In this document: positions 21,450 through 34,278 of the stretch, one piece after another
How positions within the stretch are numbered: the first letter of the stretch is position 1
How the letters are laid out: the number at the start of each line of letters is the position of its first letter
Source: Ephemerocybe angulata
Taxonomy: Eukaryota; Basidiomycota; Agaricomycetes; Agaricales; Psathyrellaceae
Assembly (NCBI GenBank): GCA_013368325.1
Contig: JAACJK010000222.1
Coordinates: 496,001-560,000, forward strand
Length of the DNA stretch: 64,000 nucleotides
Direction of reading: 5' to 3'
Translations under genes and position numbers: made by a program
The notes under the pieces: generated by a model
Told to the model about the DNA's origin: nothing
What the model saw: only the letters and a program-made list of their open reading frames with translations
The model's database searches: none

Positions 21450-24400
21450 ATGCCCTTTGTTTCCCCTACCATGGAACCAAAGGCGAGCCGATCCTCAGCT
21501 CGCTGGCTTACCCAGCTGTGCAGAGAGCTTGAGGCGTGCAAGACTGTTGAGGACATCCAACCAGTCCTCGACGGCCTTGACACCTCGATCATACTGACCG
21601 AAGTTCAAGTTGAAAGCGTCCTGAACCAACTTGCAAGCGCCACAGAAACCAAGTTCCTCGTGGAAGTCGTCCTCTCAAGTTCGTCTTGCCCTTCCGTGAT
21701 CACCCTAGATGGCTTGCTGACGCTGAAAAAAAAGGTGGCAGTTGGTGCAAAGCGCTTTCAACTTGGCTTTTGGAAAGGTTTCCCAAGTCGCCGGATAGCT
21801 TTGCTGGCACTATACATGGCACGATCTTGGATCTTCTGTTGAACCTCTTTCTATCTCTCGAGGACCTGGTTCCGGGCAGCGAAGAAACATATAAATACGT
21901 TCGACTCGTCCTCAAAGCTCTTCAACTGATGGCGACGTTCACTGGTGAAATGAGACCGGCTCAGAGTACGGATGGAAGCATATCATTTGGTATGCCAGTG
22001 GTTCGTTCGAATCGTCCCCGCCAAAAACAGGCCGAGAAAACTTTCAGTCTCAATCCACTGGAGCTGAAGAGGCTCGATATTGACCTCCCTGAAACTAAGG
22101 ATCAAGCGCTTGGTAACGCTGAGGAGCTCCTAGGTATCCTGAATGTACAGCTTCAAGTAAGTTCAAAGTTCCCCTCATACTATATATTCCCTCTTAACGT
22201 CCTGTAGGAATACTTGGAGATTATGCAAAGTGACAAGGGGGTTATAAACGAGATTCAACGCCTTTTCGTTCAATGTGTCCTGGACAAGGCCACAAGCCGT
22301 GCCAAAAGCTCAAAAAATCAGACGGCCACCCGGCCGGAAGTTGACCTTGACCTTCGACCAGACGAGGAGGCGATATACGAAGAGCTACTCTCCTCGCCCA
22401 CAATGAAAGCGTATGCCTCATGCATGTGTTCCTGAACTTCAAAAACAATTAACCATTTCTTTTATAGATCCCTGTACTTCCCGAGTGCTCCAGGGCTGGG
22501 GCCGTGGCGAATCCTACTTGGAAACCGTACATATGCAGATCTACGTGCCATTCAAAGGGCCGACTCGGGGAAAACCTTCAAGGCCGTAATCAAGCGGATC
22601 GTGTAAGCGTTGGGCCGTCGATACCACTTGCTTTAATCTCAACGCAGATTTCAGGGAACTTTCAAACGGTCGATTCTCCCATGCAAACATGAAACGTATC
22701 AACAGCCGAAGGGACCGTTGCTTGCCCGTGTATGAGGCAAGGCTCCCCGGTGACCGCCGCCTGATTGTGAGTTATATGCAGTGTGGTACATGACCCTCTG
22801 TTGACTGCTGGGTACCAGTATCGGATCGATTGCACACCAGATTACCATAGCGTTGTATGTGCACTATCTCAGGCTGTTACCTACCTGCCTTTGACTCTGC
22901 TAACAATAACTACCTTTAGAGAGAGTTCCAAGGTTAGCTCCACACTATATCTTCACTGGCTGGTAGGGTCAACTTCGCACCATAGTCCTCAAGCTCTTGG
23001 GCATCTATTCTCATAAAGAGGTAAAGAGGAGGCTTTGGACAGCGGTCGGAATTCAACTCGCTGGCAAAGGGAAGGAGTACCTTAGAAGGTGCACGCTGCG
23101 TCATAAGTCTTCACAGGCGAGTGATGACCGTGTCCTTCCGGAGAACTTTTCGCCGTCTAGTGAATCTTTCTTACCGGAGAGCTTTCCGCCCTTGAGTGGG
23201 AACGTCGAAGAGGAGGTCATTTTACCTGAGTTGCCGAAAGAAGAAATGGAAGAGGTTTGTACCTTCACCGGTCAACCGCTGTAGCATTATCAAATTCTCA
23301 GTACTCACTTGGTGCACCTTGATCTAGCTTCACTCGATTCTAGCGTGGGTCGCTCGCATTAGCCAGCTTTTCACTTTAGCTTACACGGAAATTTACAGGT
23401 TGGAGAAGTTCGTCACTCTTTCGAAGGTGCGTTTGCGTCTAAACATTTCAAGAGCAATGTATCGATTCAGATCGCGCTTCAGGAATTATTGACCAGTAAG
23501 TATCGTGTCCTTCCATGCGACAGAAAGGTCCTCAAATCGTTGTCAGGTATCTGGGTTGACCTGGACGTCGCCCATGTCTTCGATGTCTCGTTGGTCCATT
23601 CAATTCCTACACCATGAGAAATTACCTGACTTCAAACTTGAAGCCAAGAGGAGAAAGAAATTGTCGAGCATCCATACTCGTGCTACGTGATTGGTCGAAG
23701 CGGTACAGGGTGAGAATAGCCGATGGGCTCCGTTGGAACTGGACTTGAGCCTTAGCCTAACCCTTACGCACAGCAAAACAACGACGATGTTATTCAAGAT
23801 GCTCGGCATCGAGCGCGCCTACGCCCAGGAACTAGAATCCTCCACACCCGAAAGTATCACGAAGCCGCGCCAACTCTTCATCACCAAGTCTCATGTCCTC
23901 GCTAAGCGCGTCGAAGAGTACTTTAGCCAGTTGCTCGAATCCCTATCAATCGCGAAGAAATCGAAAGAAGAGCTCCAGGCAATAGCGGATGCCAGAAAGG
24001 CCAAGCAGAAAGACCAGCACAACACTGTAAGCAACCTGAAGGATGATGTGACATGGAAGGCCCGGGTACCGGAAAGATATAGCGCCTTGCAAGATCACCA
24101 TTTCCCCTTGTTTCTCACCTTTGAGCAGGTAACCTCCTTCACCGCTCTACTTCGTTTACCATCAGTCTCACGAGTTGCTTCAAGCTATCTCACCTTCTTG
24201 AAGGTGACCTTGAGGGTCTGGAAACCTCAAGCGGAAACTTTGTCACCTACGACATCTTTCTAAAGGACTACTGGCCCCATTTCCCCCTTGACCTGACAAA
24301 GGCGCTGGGTGAGTAAATTTGTTTGAAGCGTCCATGGAGGGTGTCGGTCTAAAATCCTAATTACGCAATTAAGATCCCGCCCTGGTGTTTGGAGAAATGA

Positions 24401-27400
24401 TTGGCGTCATCGAAGGGTCAGAGCTATCTCTCAGCCACGAGGCCAGATATCTCAGCCAAGATTCCTATTACGAGCTCAGCTGTCGTGCCAACCACACTTT
24501 CGCAAGGCAAAGGGAGAAAGTTTACTCTTTATTCGCAGCTTATGTCCAGCGCAAACAGCAAAACGGTGCTTTCGACAGCGCGGACCGGTATGTGTATCAA
24601 TCAACTCGCTACTCAAAGACGTGCCTGACATCACCATTTAAACTTGAAGGTCGCATCGTATTCTAAGGGCGTTGGAAGAAGTTGGCGTTCCTGGTGCTAG
24701 AATCGACTACCTCTATGTTGACGAAGTGCAGGACAATTTACTCATCGACGCAATGCGTGAGTTATTTTTATGCTGGCAGGCGAGCTGTGATTTTGATTGG
24801 CTTGAATTTATTTAAATTAGTGTTACGCTCGCTATGTCGGAATCCGAACGGCTTGTTTTGGGCTGGAGACACTGCCCAAACCATCGCGGTTGGTAGCTCG
24901 TTCAGGTTCGATGACCTGAAGGCCTTTCTGTATAGACTCGAGGTACGTTTTCCAAATGCCCTTCCCTTATATCTGTCGCTAATACCAATGCTGCCCAAAT
25001 TAGCAACGACGGAAGACACGGTCGGTTGACGACAGTGCTATTACTCAGTCTGAGCTACGCACTTTCCAGCTCGTGGTGAACCATCGATCACATAGTGGAA
25101 TTGTGCGGTGTGCGTCGGCGGTCATTGCACTGATCACTGAGTTCTGGCCATACGCTATTGACAACCTTTCCCCTGAGCGAGGGATTGTCGGTGGCGCGAA
25201 GCCTATGTTCTTCACTGGCTGGGAGACAGATGCTGTTCAATATGACCAATTCCTGGTTGGGAAATCGTGGGTGCTTAGTTCAGCATTATGGAATACCACT
25301 TTCCTCACACACCACCTGCGATACTTTACAGAGGCGAACGAGTTGAGTTTGGAGCTCAACAATGTAAGCAAACCCAGAAGCCGTTGAACAGTATTTAATC
25401 AGTTATCGTACTAACACGCATCTTTAGGCATACTGGTGCGGGACGAAATCGCAAAAGCTGAGCTTCGTCAACGCGTGGGGACCGTCGGGTTCATCTTGTA
25501 CGTCGCCTCAATGAACTTTTAATGTGTGAAATGACAGCATGCTTACGCTCATCGGTGGCACAGCACTCTCTATGAAAGCAAGGGCCTCGAATTCGACGAT
25601 GTCAGGATTTCCGCATTACGTCTTCATCAAACTCTCTAATATCTCATTAGGTTCTGCTCTACAAATTCTTTGAGGACTCCAAGATCGATGCAAGTCAATG
25701 GCGAGTTGTGTTGAATATGGTCGAGCGTCCCACCGGCTCCACATATCTGCCAGCACCTCGATTTGATGAAGAGCGACATGCAGGTGTTTGCAGTGAACTG
25801 AAGTTCCTCTATGTTGCGATTACTCGCTCTCGCAAGAATCTTTGGATCGTCGACTTTTCGGAGAGGGCAGAACCAATGAGAGTAAGTATTTGCCCAGGAA
25901 CCGCCAATTTAATGTCAATGCTGAATCCTGATTATGATCCACCTGCACTTCAGCGCTTATGGGACTCAAAAGGGCTCATCCAAAACTTCGAGCCTGGCGG
26001 AGACATCCCTCATCTAGCAACTATGTCTACCCCTGAAGAGTGGGCAGCAAGAGGTTCTGAGCTTATGGACAAAGACCAGTACGGGCAAGCCAAGTATGCG
26101 TTTGATCGGGCAGGACCAGGCTATGAAATCCACGGTGAGATTGCATACGCCTACCAATTCCGGGAGAATGTTGGGCGCATGCAGGCCGGGCGCACTCAAC
26201 GGGATGCCTTCCGCTCTGCCGCCGAATTGTTTTTGCAGTGCGCGCTACGCGCGGAAGAAACTGACCGGAGGATCTCCTATCACAATGCCGCAGGGTGTTA
26301 CGAGGAGGCGGCGGCGCGCGGCGGCAACAAGGAGGACTATAAACGCGCGGCTAAGGGCTACAATTCAGCAGGAGAGTATGTCAGTGCCATCAAGCTGTAC
26401 CAACGAGGGGATATGTTCCTCGAAGCAGTTGACGTCGTGAGGCAACACCGCGATGATGATGGGGAAACTGCGGAGCTGGCGGAAAACACCTTCGAGCAAG
26501 CGAGACTATTCTACTTCAAAGCCATGGATCTCACGTACGTCTATGTTCCTTTTGAGCGGTACTCCATTACCTGACCTATATCGCCGACAGGCGAGCGAGG
26601 TCTTTGTTCTACTCGGACAAAGAGATGTTAGCGTACCTCAAGCTCAACCCCTCCTTGAGTGAATGCTATGCCAAAGCTCTGGTTGGCCAGGGTAAATACT
26701 GGGAGGCCGCTGAGGTTCATGCTCAAGACGGCCGCATTGTCGTCGCTGTCCGCATCCTTCGTCTCGATAAGAAGAACCCTGAATCAGCTAAGAAAGCGAA
26801 CGAGTACATTCTGCAGGGCTTGTGGCAACACTGTTCCTTTACCCAGAAGGTTAAGAAAGCTGACGCCAATGTTCTGTTGGACCTCGCATCACTCTCGGAT
26901 GCGAGTTTGCTCTCGCAAACTCAAAAAGACGAGGTGAGATTGAGTCTTGCCTTGCGCTGATCCTGTGCTAATGATGAATTCTTGGCATAGTTCACAATGT
27001 TCGAGAACTTGAAGCCAACCCGTGCGAATGACACCACCATCTTCCGTACTCTGGCGTACAGATTTCTGCAACGGAAAGAGCGTCCCCAAGCACTTCTATC
27101 ATTTGACCACTTCTTCACTACCTTTCCCTCGATATCGAACGTCAGCAACAGCGACCTCCCACGTATACTGGAAGACTTCCACACCTACGCACGGGTTTTC
27201 AAGAATCTCATCGTCACCCTCGACATCACAGATCTGGCAATCCAGAAGCTTTTTGGCTTCACGCCGGTACCCACGAAAGGTGCATACCGTCTCAGGAACG
27301 GCACTTGGATACACCAACGAGTTTCAAAATCCTGGAGTATTCCGTCTGAATTAGACACCGGTGGCACTCTTATCGTCCAAAGTGCTCACCTGCAGGAAGG

Positions 27401-29930
27401 CTTGACAAGCGAACTTTGGTACCGCTTGCAGGCTCGATTGAGCGCGGAAAACGATGCCTGTCAACGCGCTCCGGTCTTCAACCCATGCATCGCATTCATC
27501 ATGAGCAGCTATAGATGCCCCTGCTCAGGTAACCACCTACGTTTCAAGGACCTCACTCCAGACTGGTATACAATGCAGCTGCGAATCCACGCCCTACAGA
27601 TCTCGTTGTTCCATCTTTACAATTCAATCCCCCTCGTCGATGATAAGGACACTGTGGCCGGCAGACGGTTAGCCACCCTCGATGGATTACCAGTGATAAA
27701 ATACTGATTACTTGCATCCTGTCCCAACAGATACTGGATCCACAAGCTCTTCGAAACGATGTGGCCAGCAACACATCATCTCGGATTCCAAGCAATTCGT
27801 GTATCTGGAGTCGTTGACAAGACTGTGGCACGGGCCTTACTGATTGTTAGATGCTGGTCGCATGACATACTTCACACACACAAGCTTGCCAATGGCGAAG
27901 AGAAGACGCTGCTGACCTTTTTCTATGAGGCAGCTTTCCTATCCCTTTTCGCGGACCGGAAGCATGCGGAAAGCTACCTTGCCGGGGCACCGTTGGTCAG
28001 CGCTTTTGAAGCCACCGCGTCACGGAGCAAGGGGGAAGCTGCATTGCTACCAGAGCTATACCAATGTCTCCTAGCGTCGGAGGGTGGATTTATCTCAGCT
28101 GGGATTCTATTCCTAAGGTCAGTAGTCCTATCAGTCGGTTGACCGGCTGGAGCAGACTAACTAGATGCTATTTATGCATAGGCAACTTACCGAGTCCCGA
28201 GATCTCCAAATCGACGTAAACACGCTTTGCCACCTTGCGGAATACCTATCAGCAGCTCTCATTTTGGCACGAATGGATTTCAAACTTCACAATCTAACTC
28301 TACCGCGAGGGTGGCTCCTGTTTCTTCTTCGACATGTCACGGTAACCCGTGTTGATACAACCTTGATTACCGACCTCTTGGAAGCCCTCAAGTGCATTCT
28401 GGAGAGCTTGGTTTATGGCGGAGAGAAAGCCAGTGCGTATCAAAGTTAGTTTATGAGGAGTCGAGAGATTGGCTCAACTACAACTCGACAGAGTATCTCG
28501 TTCATGCCGACACTGATCTATCATTTGCCGGAGAAACCAGGTGCCTCTTCATTCTGAGAATGTCAGTGCTGCCTGTTGTCTCTTCTCGTTAAAAATCTAA
28601 CGTTGGCGTTCTCCAGATGTCGAGCAATTGGGCTGAGTAGGTGCTCTCGATCATAAAGAGGATTGTTGGCTAACCGCCCCGGAATCACCACTGGCAGTTG
28701 GTTACAACATCCCCAACGGCAACCTGCGCGAGGACATCCTCAATATCTTGAAAGTCTTGGATGGTGTCACTATGCGCCACTCTCCCTTCCGGCGGTATGT
28801 CAAGCTCTTTACTAAGTGTTTGTCTTCTAAACGGGTGTCTAGATTCATCGGTCGGACTCATTGGGGTGGTGTCTGCCTTGCTGTCGAGGCATCCTCTAAC
28901 GATTCTCGGTTGGACTACCTGGTTCAGATGTGCCTAGATGGTCAAGGTTCGACTCAAAACCTGCCACATGGACTCCACCGAGTTCTATTCACAAGCAAGG
29001 ATGACGCTATTGCCAAGCTTTCTACCCTCATCCCTGTTGAAGTGGCTGAACCCACCGTGGACCGTGTCGCTATACGCCCACCAGCCATGAACGCGAAGGT
29101 TGCAGAGGCGAAGGTCATAAAGCCGAAGATCCCGGCGGCCAAGGTCGTGGAATCCAAAGACGTGAAGGCCAACGAAGGGCTCAAGATCGAGAAGCGTACC
29201 AGAAAGGGGTCCAAGCAGCCAGGTGTAGGCGCTTTTAACAGACCCAAGGACGATGCCTCAAAGGTCGCAGCTGCAAAAATCTTGACTGCATGGTATCGAG
29301 CGATCCTTCGATCCAGGAGCCTGGCCGCTGGGAAATCGCGGACGCAGAAAAGTTGCGACGCATCCTTCAGAGCATGTCTCAACAATCTGGCCAACTTCCA
29401 GTGGCCGGAGCGTTGCTTCTATCGCGTCTTATACTTGGGACTCGTACCCCACATACTTGCTTGTCTTAAAGCCCTCGAATCCCTGGCACTCGCCAAGAAG
29501 ATCAAAACGAGGGAACAAATGCACATGGGGAGTGTCGAACATGACAATTTAGACAACCAAAGGACAGAGCTAGGGTAGGCTTTCCTTCGAGCTATCATAT
29601 CAGATACTGACGTGAGGCACCCGTAGCAACATCATGAAGTTTTCCAAGCGTCTCTCTGGGAAGCTCGATCCGGCCTCAGAAACCCATAAGCAGCAGGACA
29701 TCGACCTTTTGTGCAAGCTGGTGGGAGAAGTGGAGGATCTGGTAAAGAGGATGCCGTCCGTGACGAAAGACATTTTGTTTCACTTGGCGATAGTTGTGAA
29801 TGCTCTTGCAAGGAGAGACACAGTGCGCGAAAGTCAACCTCAGCCTACGGAGATTTCTTATGATTCAGAGTCGGACATGCAGCTTGGAGGCGAGGGATGG
29901 GTATTTCCAGCTGGAATGTGGTTAGGGTAG
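21450..29930 (+). CDS. Giant UvrD-type helicase protein, TRANK1-like
   Basis: A gene of about 8.5 kb with more than 20 exons. Superfamily 1 helicase motifs are clear: Walker A GRSGTGKTTT, split by an intron (about 23693-23790); motif II YLYVDEVQDN (about 24710-24740); motif III GDTAQTI (about 24860); motif IV/V LYESKGLEFDDV (about 25570); and motif VI YVAITRSRKNLWIV (about 25810-25850). About 500 codons precede the helicase. After it come helical, TPR-like degenerate repeats (QYGQAKYAFDRAG, ECYAKALVGQGKYWEAAEVH), then a Lys/Ala/Val-rich linker near 29050-29200 and an acidic end. This arrangement fits the large fungal TRANK1-like family of unknown substrate. The start is ATG 21450, with a second in-frame ATG at 21471. 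An early frame change near 21680-21740 is explained by a 59-base intron. Outer limits and motifs are firm; many internal borders are not. Confidence 0.85.
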
Positions 29931-30472
29931 CCCATTGAAACTTCTATGAATGTAAGGGGTGAGTGATTCATCTCATGCTTTGAAGATGATGTCTTAACCT
30001 ATAGCAGTACTCTGAATCGTTATCATGTAGTAGACAAGTTCAAGCAGCTGCCGGCTGGGTTGAGAGGCAAGGTTGAAGGGTTGGCCTCAATGTGTCGAAT
30101 ACGAATTTATGTCTTCCTCTTTTTTCTGTATCCACTTCCTGTATATCTTGGACCCATTGTACATTAGCAGACTGCGGAAGCGTTTTCTTGATACCACTCG
30201 CCGTATGTCAGGCCCTAGACTCCCCATCTTTCCTTCCTAGATATATGTAGATTAACGTCCCACCAACACATGAACCTCCCCTGCTTGAACTTGGGTACGT
30301 TTACCTGCTTCCAAGAATCGCAGGTTCAAAGAGGTTGGTGGACCTCCGTCCAATACCACGTTTCAGCATCCAGGGGAGCAACAGATAAACCTGCGAAGCA
30401 ACGCAAAATAGGTATACATTAACTGATACAAAGACAAAGCATATTATCTCTCAACTTCACCCCGACGAATCT
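29931..30472. other. Convergent 3' intergenic region
   Basis: About 540 bases between the stops of the helicase and thiolase genes, presumably 3' UTRs. Nothing else was seen. Confidence 0.5.
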
Positions 30473-32452
30473 CTATAGCTTGGCATGCGCGAGTACATAC
30501 TTCGACGCGTTCTTCGACTTGACCTTGTCCACATCGTCAAACGTGACAGGACGGTACTCGTGGGCGTGGTTGTACCCGAGACTAAAAGAGCAGGGTATCA
30601 AAATCAGCATGGCATGGAGCCGATTCAGAGAAATAACGCACCGATCCCGACCGTCCTTTCCACCCTCTTTAAAAAAGTCTGGCCGACGGAGCAGTGAGAC
30701 GACGACCGCGCCGCCGAGTCCGACGTTGTGCACCAGGCCGTACTTTCCCCGCTTGTCCGCGATGTCGAATAGCCCGGGTGCCTGCATTGGTCCGGCCCCT
30801 AGGAGAGTGAATGTTTAGAATAGGTCGAGTGAGAAATACTTCGAGGGTTCCTACAGTTTCTAAGTTGCACTAGGGGTTTGGGTTAGTCGAAGGAAGGACA
30901 CGGTGGGGGAAGAGTGAGACGTACTCATGATGTAGAAGTGCATTCCGAGACCCGTGGCGCCGAGAGGGTGACCCTTTGCCTCGAGTCCACCACTGGGGTT
31001 CACAACATACTTGCCGCCGTACTATGTACGGAACGTTAGATGTCCATCCATACATACTAGGTCACTAGCACTATTCCACTCACAGTGTTATCTCCTCTCT
31101 CAACAAGCTTATGCGCCTCATCCTCCTTGCACAACCCAAGCGCAGGGTACGTGATCAACTAGCACCGACATCATCAGCAATCCACCCTTCTACCCCACAG
31201 AGCAACCCTCTCACCTCATTAGCAGCGAAGCAGTCGTGCAGCTCCACAACCCCCACGAGGTCACGGCCCTGCCCAGGCGCGAACCCAGCGTCCCTGAACA
31301 CCTCGTCCGCACAAGCCTTGGTCATCTCGTACCCGACGACGTCCATCGCGCTGCGCCCCTCGAACGTGCCTGGCCCGTCCGTCGCAAGGGACTGTGCGAC
31401 GATTTCGATAGCCTGGTTCTCCAGCCCGTACTTGTGCACGAACGCCTCTGAGGCGACGACGCACGCTGCGGCACCATCCTACATAACACACACGGGCGTC
31501 TAATTAGTTGATCGTGTCATGACGCGCCATGTCAAAGGGAAGTACGCACGGAAGTGGGGCTGCACATGAACTTGGTTAGGTTCCTAGTAATCTTCGTCGC
31601 GCCGAGCACCTGCTCCTCGCTCCACCCATCCCTAAACTGCGAATACGGGTTCTTCACAGAATGCCTATGGTTCTTCGCCGCGATCTTAGCGAGGTGCTCC
31701 ACCCCACCGCCGTACTTATTGAAATACTCCTGCGCGCCATTGTCGAAGAGGCGGGGAGCGTTAGGGCCGTGGTTCTTGCCGAGCTCCGCCTCCTCGAGCT
31801 CGGCGCTGCGCTGGCTGATGAGCTGGATGGGCGAGGGGCGGTCGGGGAAGTTGGTCCCGAGGCTGCCGGGCTTCATGCGCTCGAAGCCGAGGGCGAGCGA
31901 GCACTCGACTTGGCCGTATTTGACGGCGGTGTTGGCTTGGTAGAGTGCGGAGGAGCCCGTGGAGCAGTTGTTGTTGACGTTGAGGATGGGGATGTGGGTG
32001 AGGCCGAGGTTGTAGAGTGCACGCTGGGGGGATGGGGTGGGGTGGAGAAGTGTTAGTTGGCTGGGGGTATGGCATGGGGAAGGGTATTAGTACCTGGCCG
32101 GAGGTGGAGTCTCCGTAGCAGTAGCCGACGTAGGCAATCTTGACCTCGTCGTATGTGATGCCTGGTTGGACGGTGAGTAGGTTGGTTAGGGGCTATACGC
32201 GTCGGCGGCGTCGAGGACGTACCAGCATCAAGCAAAGCCTTGGTGGCCGCCTCGAGGCCCATCTACCTCGCTGTCAATCCTCCGCCATGGCCCATGGATA
32301 GGAGCAAAGACACTCACATCCTCGGTGGTCCTCGTAGCCCTAGGCTATAGACACATCTAATTAACCCACGAACCACCCCAAGTCGAGCTACGCACCTTGA
32401 TGAACGCCGTGCACCCACCGCCAATGAGGAAAGTCCTGCGTCCAGCCGACAT
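30473..32452 (-). CDS. SCPx-type thiolase (sterol carrier protein X-like), peroxisomal
   Basis: A multi-exon minus-strand gene starting [13 protein letters not shown]. Thiolase motifs appear in order: the nucleophile [14 protein letters not shown] (about 31940-31970), CSPTSDGAAA, the SCPx-type [11 protein letters not shown], and [19 protein letters not shown] carrying the active-site His. The C-terminus is AKL, which fits the peroxisomal targeting signal PTS1. SCPx thiolases cleave 3-oxoacyl-CoA of branched or bulky acyl chains in peroxisomal beta-oxidation. The frame ends soon after the thiolase domain, so no fused SCP2 lipid-binding domain is present. Exon borders were read by consensus and are approximate. 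Confidence 0.92.
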
Positions 32453-32767
32453 GGTATAGGTGGAGAATTAAGGGTGCTGCTTAAGTGATGGTACGTCCCA
32501 AGGAACTGTAGGGAATGCGGGGAAGAGGTGCGCTTTAAAGGGATCCATAACACTTGATATCGAAGAGAGAAAAGCCGGGTGTTCGGCGTCAAAACTCCCG
32601 TGGGTTGACATGAATACTTTCAATTACTTTGGCGGTGTGACCACACACATGACCAAGGGTGCATTCCAAGGCGGCCGGTGGACACATTTGGCGAATGGCC
32701 AAGGCATACCAGGGTAAGTAAGTACTACTGTAGGACGGCGGTATAGATTCATTGGGAGAGACCATTC

Positions 32768-34105
32768 CTATGTCATTGTGTGTTCCTGTTCCGCCAACAA
32801 GTACGTTACAAGCGCCTGTACAACTCGCACATTAACACTATTCCCGATCAACCGGTATTTCGTCTTCATCGACACACTCTCCGGCCACACAAAAGTCGCT
32901 TCCTCGAACGCGAAGATGCGCAAGAGCTCCGAGGGCGTAAAGTACCTGAGGCGCAGGGGTCGCAAGATCTCGAGCGCGTCTTCCCTCCCCTCCGATTGCG
33001 CGCGGAGGAATGCGTCGAATACTTGTGTAGTCTGATGAACACACAGTCGTTTGTTTTAAGTACTCCAATAAGTAGATGAGGAAAGTGGATTGGCACGTAC
33101 ATCGAGATCCTCAGCTTCTTGGAGAATAGACCCAGAGCGCTCCACTATGTGCGTGTACCCCCGCGTGAAGCAGCAGCTCCGCGCCGAGGACGGCTTCACG
33201 ATATCGAAGAGCCTGCCCCACTTTCCCAGAATTTTGTCAGGGACGTAGCGGCCTGCGTCGACTTGTGCGTCCAGATACTCCTTCAACGGCCTAACTTCCA
33301 CATCTGCGTTTCCCTCTCCCTCCCCTTTGACTATGGGTTGCCCGGGTATGTGCCGCCACACACGATGCTCCTGCTCCTCGCTCTCGACCTTGGGGAAGGG
33401 TTGCTTCCGCGCAAGCATGTAGTACCGCAGCCGTGAGTTCGGGATCCCATACTGCAGTGGGGAAAGCAAAAGTTCCATCGTCTCGTACCCCACATCCTTC
33501 AGCGTCTCCACCAATAACTCCCTAGTCGAAGATGTCTTCATGATCTCGATCAGCGCGTCGTTTCCCAAAGATACGGAGAATGAGTAGACGCACCTCGAAC
33601 CCCGCGACGTTCTCGACCAGGATATACCCCGGCTGACTCCCCCTCCTCGCCATCTCCGGCAACACGCTCTGCACGATGTGCAGGAACGACATCGCGCGCG
33701 GGTCCGCGGCGCCCTTCGCCTCCGGGTTCAGCACGGTGTATGGCTGGCAGGCGGGGGACATGAGCCACAGGTTCGCATCGAAGCCCTCCAGATACTCCGG
33801 TGTGAGCGTCGAGATGTCTTTCTGCACTGGGCGTAGCCGGTGAGCATCTTATCGCTGCACAAAGAGAATAACAGACGCACCCTCTGCACGACCTCCCCGT
33901 GATTTGCGCCGTACACCTGGCACGACGTCGGGTCCCAGTCAAACGCAGCGACGACCTCCGCGCTTGGCCGACTCCTCTTCAACGCATAATGTAGGCCGCC
34001 AATGCCGCAGTAGAACTCAAGTGTCCGGAAGGATGCAGAAGACATGGGTTCGACCGTGCGGGCAAGAATATTCATAGCAGGCTGACTAAGCTTGATGTTG
34101 AACAT
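32768..34105 (-). CDS. DNMT2: DNMT2 family tRNA cytosine-5 methyltransferase
   Basis: A minus-strand gene with several introns. Motif I is FRTLEFYCGIGGLHYAL. The catalytic loop MSPACQPYT (about 33745-33770) contains the motif IV cysteine, followed by DPRAMSFLHI. VENVAGFE is motif VI, and the family's diagnostic Cys-Phe-Thr is in SCCFTRGYTHIVERSGSIL. The C-terminal RYFTPSELLRIFAF and YRLIGNSVNV are motifs IX-X. DNMT2 enzymes methylate C38 of tRNA-Asp. The usual PPC is PAC here. The start could be ATG 34105 or the internal ATG at 34045 (MSSASFRTLE), which is closer to most homologues. It is divergent from the PHD gene. Confidence 0.93.
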
Positions 34106-34278
34106 TGGCAGGTCATCTACCACTAATTGGTCTCACCCTCCTTCCTCCCTCTCCTCCCCGCGAAACCACCCCACCCGCCTCGCGAGCACCCGTCCTCATT
34201 CCCGGGAACCGCAGGCGTTCTTGTATCCGCAACAAAGGGTCAGACACATCCCCGATATACGCCTAATTTGATTGCAAA
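34106..34278. promoter_or_regulatory. Divergent promoter, DNMT2 / PHD protein
   Basis: 173 bases between opposite first ATGs (233 if DNMT2 starts at 34045). The segment contains a C-rich, pyrimidine-biased stretch (34135-34195). No TATA box is obvious. Confidence 0.5.

Noticed and set aside
21670..21745. Apparent frameshift at an eight-A run in the helicase gene
   Set aside because: A 59-base intron (donor GTCTTG, acceptor GGCAG, with a CTGAC branch-like site) restores the frame, giving SSSWCKALSTW, so no sequencing error or programmed frameshift is needed.
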